This document shows positions 1 through 5,365 of a DNA stretch of 6,928 nucleotides, in pieces (the first letter of the stretch is position 1; the number at the start of each line of letters is the position of its first letter). The notes under the pieces are model-generated. The model was not told the DNA's origin. It did no database searches and saw only the letters and a list, made by a program, of their open reading frames with translations. The position numbers and the translations under genes are program-made. The stretch spans positions 1 to 6,928 of the forward strand of contig JAPYWP010000032.1 of NCBI GenBank assembly GCA_028276315.1, in the 5' to 3' direction. This DNA comes from Minisyncoccota bacterium. Its GTDB lineage: Bacteria > Patescibacteriota > Minisyncoccia > UBA6257 > HR35.

Positions 1-1219
1 TTCCTCCAAGTGTAATTTTAGAAGATTTTTGAGAAAAAATTTTAATTATTTTAAGATAACTTAGGATCTGTTTTTCTTTTTCTTCAAATAAGTCTTTCAA
101 ACCTTCTTCAATTTCGTATATACTTTTCCCAGAAACTATTTTAATTGGTTCGCCAACTAATTCTATTTTCAAAAAATTTGGAATTTTTGTATTAAAAAGT
201 ATAAGATGAGGATGGTATGTTTTTATAAAATCTACATCAACTTTTATTAAATCTCCTATTGAAGCTTCAATAATTTTAATTTTTTTATTATAATCTTGAG
301 AAAATTTTTCTAAAATTTTCAATATTGCCTCGATTGATCCAAAATTTTCAGCTTTTATCAAAAATTTAACTTCTTCACTTCCTTTTCCTATCGAAAGATT
401 TCTAAAATATTGAGTTTGAGTTATTTTTATATCTTTACTTATTTCTTCTCCAGCTAATGGCAGGTCTTCAAAACCCAACACTATAGCCGGAATAGATGGA
501 TAAAGCTCTTTTAAATCTTTATTATCAGTTGAAGTAATTTTTTTTATTTTTGCTTTTGTTGTTTGAGTATATATTTCATCGCCTAATTTTAAAATACCAT
601 TTTTTAAAATAATCATAACCTGATTACCAATTTTTAGGTCTTTATAAGTTTCTAAAACATAACCAAAAATTTCATCTTCAGTATAACTAAACTCATATAT
701 TTCTGATAATACTGAAATACCATCCAAAAGAGCATCTACGCCCTCACCTGTTTTTGCTGAAATCAAAAAACATGGTACTTCTCCGCCCCATTCTTCTAAA
801 ACAACTCCTAAATTAGCAAGATCTTTTTTTACTTTTTCTGGTTGAGCATTTGGTCTATCTATTTTATTTATAGCTACAACATAAGGAATTTTTAATTCTT
901 TTAAAAAATTCAAAGATTCTTCAGTTTGAGGTTTTATACCATCATCTGCAGCAATAACTAAAATTCCTAAATCTGCTATTTGAGAACCTCTTTTTCTTAA
1001 AGAGCTAAAAAGTTCATGCCCTGGTGTATCTATAAATGTAAAACTTTTATTTTTTATTTCAATATTAAAAGCTTGAATTTTTTGAGTAATACCAGCATAT
1101 TCTTTTTCTGCAATATTTGATTTTCTTATAAAATCTAAAAGAGTAGTCTTTCCATGATCAACATGCCCTAAAATAACTATAATTGGTGGTCTTAATTTTT
1201 TAACATTCAAATTAATCAT
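1..1219 (-). CDS. infB: Translation initiation factor IF-2, 3' end beyond window
   Basis: IF-2 is the bacterial GTPase that places initiator fMet-tRNA on the 30S subunit and promotes 50S joining. My translation gives 406 codons from the ATG at 1219 to the left edge. All G motifs are present: GHVDHGKTT (residues 18-26), GITQ with switch Thr45, DTPGHE (64-69), NKID (118-121) and SAKTGEG (154-160). The EEWGGE stretch (142-147) is typical of bacterial IF-2 rather than archaeal aIF5B. Domains II and III follow, and the frame leaves the window near the start of domain IV, so roughly 80-100 residues are missing. An in-frame TAA lies five codons before the ATG, so the start is secure and the protein has only about 12 residues before the G domain. 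The long N-terminal region of model bacterial IF-2 is absent, as I expect in reduced CPR genomes. The gene is divergent from the glycosylase gene across array 1. No Shine-Dalgarno is evident. Confidence 0.96.
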   Translation of the reverse strand, partial: MINLNVKKLRPPIIVILGHVDHGKTTLLDFIRKSNIAEKEYAGITQKIQAFNIEIKNKSFTFIDTPGHELFSSLRKRGSQIADLGILVIAADDGIKPQTEESLNFLKELKIPYVVAINKIDRPNAQPEKVKKDLANLGVVLEEWGGEVPCFLISAKTGEGVDALLDGISVLSEIYEFSYTEDEIFGYVLETYKDLKIGNQVMIILKNGILKLGDEIYTQTTKAKIKKITSTDNKDLKELYPSIPAIVLGFEDLPLAGEEISKDIKITQTQYFRNLSIGKGSEEVKFLIKAENFGSIEAILKILEKFSQDYNKKIKIIEASIGDLIKVDVDFIKTYHPHLILFNTKIPNFLKIELVGEPIKIVSGKSIYEIEEGLKDLFEEKEKQILSYLKIIKIFSQKSSKITLGG

Positions 1220-1266
1220 AATTAAAATTAATTTTTAAGAGAAAATAAAAATAGGCTGTTTTTATA

Positions 1267-1275
1267 ATTATAACA
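1267..1275 (-). promoter_or_regulatory. Candidate extended -10 promoter of infB
   Basis: On the minus strand this reads TGTTATAAT, a perfect extended -10 (TG-n-TATAAT). Transcription would start near 1260, giving a leader of about 40 nt before the infB ATG. No -35 is visible. The position where one would sit falls in the first CGCGGAT units of array 1, and an extended -10 can work without a -35. In such AT-rich DNA a TATAAT match alone is weak evidence; the TG extension strengthens it. Confidence 0.5.
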
Positions 1276-1279
1276 TACC

Positions 1280-1447
1280 CGCGGATAAACGCGGATACAA
1301 CGCAGATTAACGCGGATAAATTAAATAATACGCTGATTGACGCGGATAAAAATAACACTAATAAAAAAATACGCGGATGAACGCGGATACAACACGGATG
1401 AACGCAACCACGGATGGACGCGGATTCAAACACGGATTAACGCGGAT
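1280..1447. repeat. Array 1, left arm: CGCGGAT units at helical spacing
   Basis: Units of consensus CGCGGAT plus a 3-4 base linker (mostly NAA or ACAA) start at 1280, 1290, 1301, 1311, 1331, 1341, 1372, 1382, 1393, 1409, 1419, 1431 and 1441. Variants are CGCAGAT (1301), CGCTGAT (1331) and CACGGAT (1393, 1409, 1431). Steps are mostly 10 or 11 bp. The gaps of 20 bp (1311-1331) and 31 bp (1341-1372) equal two and three steps, as if the intervening units had decayed in place. A half-turn slip of 6 bp separates a degenerate CGCAACC at 1403 from the unit at 1409. The arm is rich in CpG in an otherwise CpG-poor window. Minus-strand translation gives a low-complexity 73-aa frame that I judge spurious. 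Confidence 0.93.
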
Positions 1448-1523
1448 AATTAATTTTTATTGAATAATTACTTTTTAATCTTTATTTATTTATCAGTTTC
1501 AAATCTTTACTAATCTTTTATTA
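1448..1523. other. AT-rich centre of array 1
   Basis: This stretch of about 76 bp separates the oppositely oriented arms and is almost entirely A and T. I see no gene in it. Near its right end ATCAG (1492), ATCTT (1503) and ATCTT (1513) keep the 10-11 bp spacing of the following right arm, so they look like decayed units and the right arm may once have extended further left. If the arms pair, this would be the hairpin loop. Confidence 0.6.
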
Positions 1524-1653
1524 ATCCGTATTTATCCGTTCCTAATCCGAATTAATCCTTTGTTATCCGCATTTAATCCGTTCCAAATCCGTTGTTATCC
1601 GTTTCTAATCCGAATTTATCCGTTATTATCCGTTCTGAATCCGCATTTATCCG
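1524..1653. repeat. Array 1, right arm: ATCCG units, 10.4-bp period
   Basis: Thirteen consecutive units of ATCCG plus a 5-6 base linker start at 1524, 1534, 1545, 1555 (ATCCT), 1565, 1576, 1587, 1597, 1608, 1618, 1628, 1639 and 1649. Every step is 10 or 11 bp and the mean is 125/12 = 10.4 bp. Linkers fall into two classes, NATTT-like (TATTT, AATTA, CATTTA, AATTT, CATTT) and TT-starting with variable bases (TTCCTA, TTGTT, TTCCAA, TTTCTA, TTATT, TTCTGA). They alternate for much of the arm. Orientation is opposite to the left arm, so the CGGAT cores of the two arms can pair. The last unit lies about 15 bp before the candidate -10 of the glycosylase gene. Confidence 0.95.
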
Positions 1654-1669
1654 TTGTTAAAATTTAATT

Positions 1670-1675
1670 TATAAT
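1670..1675 (+). promoter_or_regulatory. Candidate -10 box of the glycosylase gene, leaderless
   Basis: A perfect TATAAT lies 8 bp before the ATG at 1684. The usual start point would be at or one to three bases before the ATG, giving a leaderless or nearly leaderless mRNA. No Shine-Dalgarno precedes the ATG, which fits. The sequence 17 bp upstream is TTATCC, part of the last array unit and only a weak -35. The box also contains an in-frame TAA (1672-1674). The AT-rich background limits confidence. Confidence 0.45.
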
Positions 1676-1683
1676 TTTATAAA

Positions 1684-2331
1684 ATGAGGTTAAAAAGAGA
1701 CTTTTATAAAAAGAAAACTTTATATGTTGCTAAAAATATTTTAGGAAAGATTATTTGTAGAAAATTCCAAGATAAAATCATTAAAGGAAGAATTATAGAG
1801 GTTGAGGCTTATATTGGACCTTATGATTTTGCATCTCATGTAAAATTTAAAGAACAAAGCAAAAAAGAAAAATTAAAAATATTAGAAGAATTCTATCCTA
1901 AAATTAAAGATTATGTAGAAAATTGGAATGTTTTTAAAAATAGAATTTTAAAATTAAAAGGTACTCTTACAAAAAGAAATATTGCAGAATATTTAAGGGG
2001 TGGGCATATTTATATTTATCTTGTTTATGGTAATTATTGGCAATTAAATATTACAACATATAAAGAAGGTTTCCCTGAATGCGTTCTTTTAAGAGCGCTT
2101 GAACCTTTAACAAATGAAAAACCTTATCCTGATGGCCCTGGCAAACTTTGTGAATTTTTAAAATTAGATTCTAGTTTCCTTTTTGAAGATTTAGTAAATA
2201 GCGATAGAATTTGGCTTGAAAATGGATTTTTAAAAAAAGGAGAAAAAATATTTAAAAGTTATAGAATAGGAATAGATTATGCTGGATTTGATAAATTTTT
2301 ACCCTGGAGATTTTATATACAACGCGGATGA
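1684..2331 (+). CDS. 3-methyladenine DNA glycosylase, AAG/MPG family
   Basis: This family excises alkylated purines such as 3-methyladenine and hypoxanthine, starting base-excision repair. The match runs along the whole 215-aa protein: LYVAKNILGK (13-22), IEVEAYIGP (38-46) with catalytic Glu41 and Tyr43, ASH with His52, RN (98-99), an RGGHIYIYLVYG segment (105-116), LNI with Asn122, VLLRALEP with Arg137, GPGKL (151-155), RIGIDYAG (194-201) and PWRFYI (207-212). These match the active-site residues described for human AAG. Between His52 and Arg98 lies a Lys/Glu-rich insert of about 38 residues where typical members have a short RG-T-RN loop. An in-frame TAA four codons upstream fixes the start. 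The last codons and TGA stop (GCGGATGA) are formed by the first unit of array 2. The gene stands alone, divergent from infB and convergent with the minus-strand cluster, bracketed by two similar arrays. A passenger gene of a repeat-bounded segment is possible but unproven. Confidence 0.93.
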   Translation: MRLKRDFYKKKTLYVAKNILGKIICRKFQDKIIKGRIIEVEAYIGPYDFASHVKFKEQSKKEKLKILEEFYPKIKDYVENWNVFKNRILKLKGTLTKRNIAEYLRGGHIYIYLVYGNYWQLNITTYKEGFPECVLLRALEPLTNEKPYPDGPGKLCEFLKLDSSFLFEDLVNSDRIWLENGFLKKGEKIFKSYRIGIDYAGFDKFLPWRFYIQRG

Positions 2332-2440
2332 CCGCCACCACGGATAAACGCAGATACAACGCGGATGAACGCGGATGTAATAACACGCGGATTTATGCTA
2401 CCACAGATCTATGCGGATATTGGAACGGATTCATTCGGAT
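2323..2440. repeat. Array 2, left arm: CGCGGAT-type units, overlaps glycosylase stop
   Basis: Units start at 2323 (CGCGGAT), 2333 (degenerate CGCCACC), 2339 (CACGGAT), 2349 (CGCAGAT), 2360, 2370, 2386 (CGCGGAT), 2402 (CACAGAT), 2412 (TGCGGAT), 2424 (AACGGAT) and 2434 (TTCGGAT). Most steps are 10-12 bp. Two successive 16-bp steps (2370-2386-2402) equal one and a half turns each, so phase is lost and then regained. The first unit supplies the TGA stop of the preceding gene. Segment 2350-2376 matches 1291-1317 of array 1 at 24 of 27 bases, and the CGC-A/C-ACCACGGAT slip is shared by both left arms, so they look like copies of one element. Confidence 0.92.
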
Positions 2441-2453
2441 TAAATAATTAAAT

Positions 2454-2572
2454 ATCTGCATTTAATCCGTTCCTAATCCGTATTTATCCGTTATTATCCG
2501 CATTTATCCGTTTAAAATCCGTATTTATCCGTTTTGAATCTGCATTAATCCGTTGTTATCCGAATTTATCCG
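2454..2572. repeat. Array 2, right arm: alternating ATCCG units, 20-21 bp dimer
   Basis: Twelve consecutive units start at 2454 (ATCTG), 2465, 2476, 2486, 2496, 2506, 2517, 2527, 2538 (ATCTG), 2548, 2558 and 2568; the mean step is 114/11 = 10.4 bp. Linkers alternate strictly over the first eleven units: CATTTA, TTCCTA, TATTT, TTATT, CATTT, TTTAAA, TATTT, TTTTGA, CATTA, TTGTT, AATTT. The real unit is therefore a dimer of 20-21 bp, two helical turns, with a fixed core and a hypervariable TT-linker. It is inverted relative to the left arm across a 13-bp AT centre (2441-2453), and both arms are about 119 bp. It ends 14 bp from the stop codon of the convergent ATPase gene, so the folded array could also terminate transcription from both sides. 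Confidence 0.95.
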
Positions 2573-2586
2573 TAGTATTTGTCTTT

Positions 2587-4989
2587 TTATAAACCATATC
2601 TTTCTCTTATTTCTTCTTCTATTAATTTTCTTGGTTTTCCATATTTTAATCTTGAAATTTTCAAAATAAGATCTACTAGCTCTGAACTTCCCTTTTGAGG
2701 TGGTAAAATTTTAATATTAAATGGATCTGAAACATAACCATCTATCATAAGTCTTAAATAAGCATTAAAGTTTTCAATACTTATAAGATCTGTCTTGCTA
2801 AATTGAGGCGCGAATTGTTTTTCTAAAAATTCTGCATCTGGTATACCAACTCTAAAACTAACAATAGTTCCAACATTACCAAAAACCGCATCTCTTATAT
2901 TTTCTGAAAGTTGAGCAATATATTGATGAGCAATAATTAAAGAAAGTCTATATTTTCTAGCTTCAGAAAGTATTTGAGAAATTGTATTTGTTGTCACATT
3001 TTGGAATTCATCGATATAAAGATAAAAATCTTTTCTTTGCTCTTCTGGAATATCCATTCTCGAAAAAGCAGCCATTAAAATTTTACCAACTATTATCATT
3101 CCAAGAAGATAACTATTAATTTCACCAAGTCTACCTTTTGAAAGATTAACAATAAATATTTTACCTTCATCCATTATTTTTCTAAAATTTATTGAAGATT
3201 CTTGTTGAGCTATTATTGGTCTTATAAAGTCATTTGCCACAAATGGATTTAATTTTGAAGTTATGTATGTAATAATATTATCAAAAGAAAGCTCTCCTCC
3301 TACTCTTGGCGCTTCTTTTGTCCAAAATTGTTTTACAACTGGATTTTGACATCTATCAATTAAATCTAATCTAAAATCATCATCAGCAAAAACTCTTGGC
3401 ACTTCTAAAAGTGTTGGTTTAAATTCAGGATCGTCCATTAAAAGATAAAGTGCATTTCTAAAGAATTGTTCAAAAATTGGACCTCCTGTTTCTCTTAAAT
3501 TATAAATTTTATCTATAATCTCCAAAAGTTCGTTTACAATGAAAGTTTTTTGCTCAACAAAATTTGGATCATATTCTAACATATTTACTCCTATAGGAAA
3601 CTCCAAATCACCTGGGTTAAAATAAATAACATCATCTATTCTTTCTTTAGGAACGAAGTGTAAAATTCTTGCAGCAGCATCGCCATGAGGATCTATAAAA
3701 CAAACACCCCTACCCTCAACTATATCTTGATAAATCATATTTAAAAGAAAAGTTGTCTTACCTGTTCCAGTCTGACCAATGACATAAATATGCCTTCTTC
3801 TATCATCCATTTTAAGTCTAACTTCTTTCTCTTCTCCTCTCCAGCTTGCTTTACCTAAAATAATACCTTCAAAAGGTAAATTAACAGGAGGTGGCGCTGT
3901 TCTTGATTTTAACCAATAAATATTAGAAATTTTTGTTAAATTAGATGGAAAGTGAAAAATTGTAGCTATTTCTTGACTTGAAAGAAGCATTTTATAGTTA
4001 GAATTAAATTTTCTAAATGACCATTCTGTTACAAAATCTATTAAATTTTTTTGTGAGACTCTTATTATTTTAAAATCATTTAATGGAGGGTTTGAGAAAT
4101 GATGAAAAGAATTTTCAAGAGAGCTAATAAGTTCTTCTGTTCTTTTTTCATTTAAAGAAAAAGCAACCATTCTTATATTTGCATAAAAAAGAGGTCTTGA
4201 AGCCTTATTTTCTAGTGCTTGTATAGTTTTTTCTTCTTTTGGTTTTCTTTCTTCTTCTATTTTCTTTTTTTCTTTTTTTTCCTCGCTTTCAAATGTAAAT
4301 AAATCTGAAATTAATTCAAAAAAATCTGAAGATCTTGCTTTAGAAAAAGATTTCCCTTCTTTCATTTTCTTTGCAACTTTTTCAATTTTCTTATTTATAC
4401 TTTTAGGTGCTTTTTTAAAAATTATTTGTAAAGACAATCCCTCGTTTTCTTTTGCAACTTTAGAAAAAGCCCCAATTATACTATCTAATGTATCTACATT
4501 TTGACTAATTTGAGCAAACTCTAAGTATGTTCTTATTGGTAAAAATTCATGATTTGAAAGTTTAAGGTAGCTTGCCTTTGAAAAACCTTTTAACGTAAAA
4601 ATTGTATAATCATCTAAAACTTCTTCAACTTCACTTCCTGGCCAACTTGATTGAACTAATTTTGAAACAAAATCAACATTTTCTTTCGGAACTGCAATAT
4701 AAAAAAATATTTCTTCTTCAAAAATAGGAACTGCAACTTCAAAAACTATAGGATATTTTATTTCACTTAAATTTATGATAAAATTCTCAAAATTTATACA
4801 AATATCAGTTAATCCGGGTTCTTTTGCTTCTTTTTCATAAATGATTTTTTTAGGAATTTTAACAAGTAAAAGTCTATAATTTAAAAGTTTTCTAAATAAT
4901 TTTCTGTTATTATAACTTTCTAAAAACCAAAGAAAAATAGCTAAAGAAGATATTAGAAGTCCTAATCCAATTAGAAATAAAGCATTCAT
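2587..4989 (-). CDS. Membrane-anchored TraG/VirD4-like AAA ATPase (T4SS coupling-type)
   Basis: The protein has 800 residues. A single transmembrane helix (about 4-23) is followed by a long domain that I recognise only as the conserved front part of a CPR family, then a Lys/Glu-rich linker (234-256), then a RecA-like motor. The motor has Walker A GQTGTGKT (405-412), FIDPHGD (431-437) as in TraG/VirB4-type ATPases, Walker B FYLYIDEFQNV (655-665) with Asp660-Glu661, and IIAHQY (695-700) in the position of the sensor glutamine. Proteins of this form are usually annotated as type IV secretion DNA-binding domain proteins and probably translocate DNA or protein at the inner face of the membrane. 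No VirB4, VirB6 or relaxase gene lies nearby, so a full secretion system is not shown. Its ATG overlaps the stop of the 121-aa gene (ATGA, 4986-4989), implying translational coupling. An in-frame TAA at 5010-5008 makes this ATG the only likely start. It ends 14 bp from array 2. Confidence 0.9.
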   Translation of the reverse strand: MNALFLIGLGLLISSLAIFLWFLESYNNRKLFRKLLNYRLLLVKIPKKIIYEKEAKEPGLTDICINFENFIINLSEIKYPIVFEVAVPIFEEEIFFYIAVPKENVDFVSKLVQSSWPGSEVEEVLDDYTIFTLKGFSKASYLKLSNHEFLPIRTYLEFAQISQNVDTLDSIIGAFSKVAKENEGLSLQIIFKKAPKSINKKIEKVAKKMKEGKSFSKARSSDFFELISDLFTFESEEKKEKKKIEEERKPKEEKTIQALENKASRPLFYANIRMVAFSLNEKRTEELISSLENSFHHFSNPPLNDFKIIRVSQKNLIDFVTEWSFRKFNSNYKMLLSSQEIATIFHFPSNLTKISNIYWLKSRTAPPPVNLPFEGIILGKASWRGEEKEVRLKMDDRRRHIYVIGQTGTGKTTFLLNMIYQDIVEGRGVCFIDPHGDAAARILHFVPKERIDDVIYFNPGDLEFPIGVNMLEYDPNFVEQKTFIVNELLEIIDKIYNLRETGGPIFEQFFRNALYLLMDDPEFKPTLLEVPRVFADDDFRLDLIDRCQNPVVKQFWTKEAPRVGGELSFDNIITYITSKLNPFVANDFIRPIIAQQESSINFRKIMDEGKIFIVNLSKGRLGEINSYLLGMIIVGKILMAAFSRMDIPEEQRKDFYLYIDEFQNVTTNTISQILSEARKYRLSLIIAHQYIAQLSENIRDAVFGNVGTIVSFRVGIPDAEFLEKQFAPQFSKTDLISIENFNAYLRLMIDGYVSDPFNIKILPPQKGSSELVDLILKISRLKYGKPRKLIEEEIRERYGL

Positions 4990-5351
4990 TTTTGATTTTG
5001 TTCTTTTTTAATTTTTTCTAATAATTTTTCTAAACTATCATGAAAAGCATCAACTAGCGCAGGATCTTTTGTAGAAATAACTTTTTTAAGCACGCTCAAA
5101 ACATCATCATTTGTAATAGCTTCTATAACAAAATTTTTAACTAATTCTGATAATTCATTTAAATTTTTAGATTTTAAACTAGAGGAGGTTGATGTAAAAG
5201 AATGGTCTTCTTCTAATATTTCCTTTATTTTTAATTTTAAATTTTCTTTTATTAAATCTTTATTTTCCTTTTTCTCGCCAACCCTGCTTTTAATTTCTTT
5301 TATTAATTCTTTTTCAGTGCTTTCTTCTAATTTAAATTTTTCTTTTTCCAT
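4986..5351 (-). CDS. Hypothetical protein coupled to the TraG/VirD4-like ATPase
   Basis: I cannot assign a function to this 121-aa protein. It is highly charged (Lys and Glu rich), with no signal peptide or membrane segment. Residues 1-50 look helical and possibly coiled. A Ser/Thr-rich linker follows (51-61), then a helical C-terminal half ending in KDPALVDAFHDSLEKLLEKI (95-114), a pattern I recall in small CPR proteins beside this ATPase. Its TGA overlaps the ATPase ATG by four bases, so the two are very probably made together and may interact. The start is fixed by an in-frame TAA two codons upstream (5357-5355). It lies 14 bp after bpsA and has its own -10-like box. Confidence 0.82.
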   Translation of the reverse strand: MEKEKFKLEESTEKELIKEIKSRVGEKKENKDLIKENLKLKIKEILEEDHSFTSTSSSLKSKNLNELSELVKNFVIEAITNDDVLSVLKKVISTKDPALVDAFHDSLEKLLEKIKKEQNQK

Positions 5352-5357
5352 AAATTA

Positions 5358-5363
5358 ATTATA
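5358..5363 (-). promoter_or_regulatory. Candidate internal -10 box before the 121-aa gene
   Basis: The minus strand reads TATAAT ending 6 bp before the ATG at 5351, so the usual start point would fall on the A of the ATG and give a leaderless mRNA for the 121-aa protein and ATPase. It occupies the 14-bp gap after bpsA. No Shine-Dalgarno is present. It may let the secretion pair be expressed apart from archease and bpsA. The gap is AT-only apart from this, so chance occurrence is a real alternative. Confidence 0.35.
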
Positions 5364-5365
5364 TT

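Noticed and set aside
1212..1433. Minus-strand 73-aa open frame with IRVHPR- and IRGYV-like peptides
   Set aside because: It is a translation of the CGCGGAT repeat and runs into the infB start; its peptide text simply repeats the array units.
1280..2572. CRISPR array
   Set aside because: Units are about 10 bp with 3-6 bp linkers, occur in both orientations and have no spacers of 25-40 bp; no cas genes are present.
1280..2572. Insertion sequence or transposon ends
   Set aside because: No transposase frame lies within or beside the arrays and no target-site duplication could be seen; a non-autonomous element remains possible and is raised as a finding.
2573..2586. Classical GC-hairpin plus T-run terminator after the ATPase gene
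   Set aside because: No short GC-rich stem with a T-run is present; if termination occurs here it would have to use the array itself.
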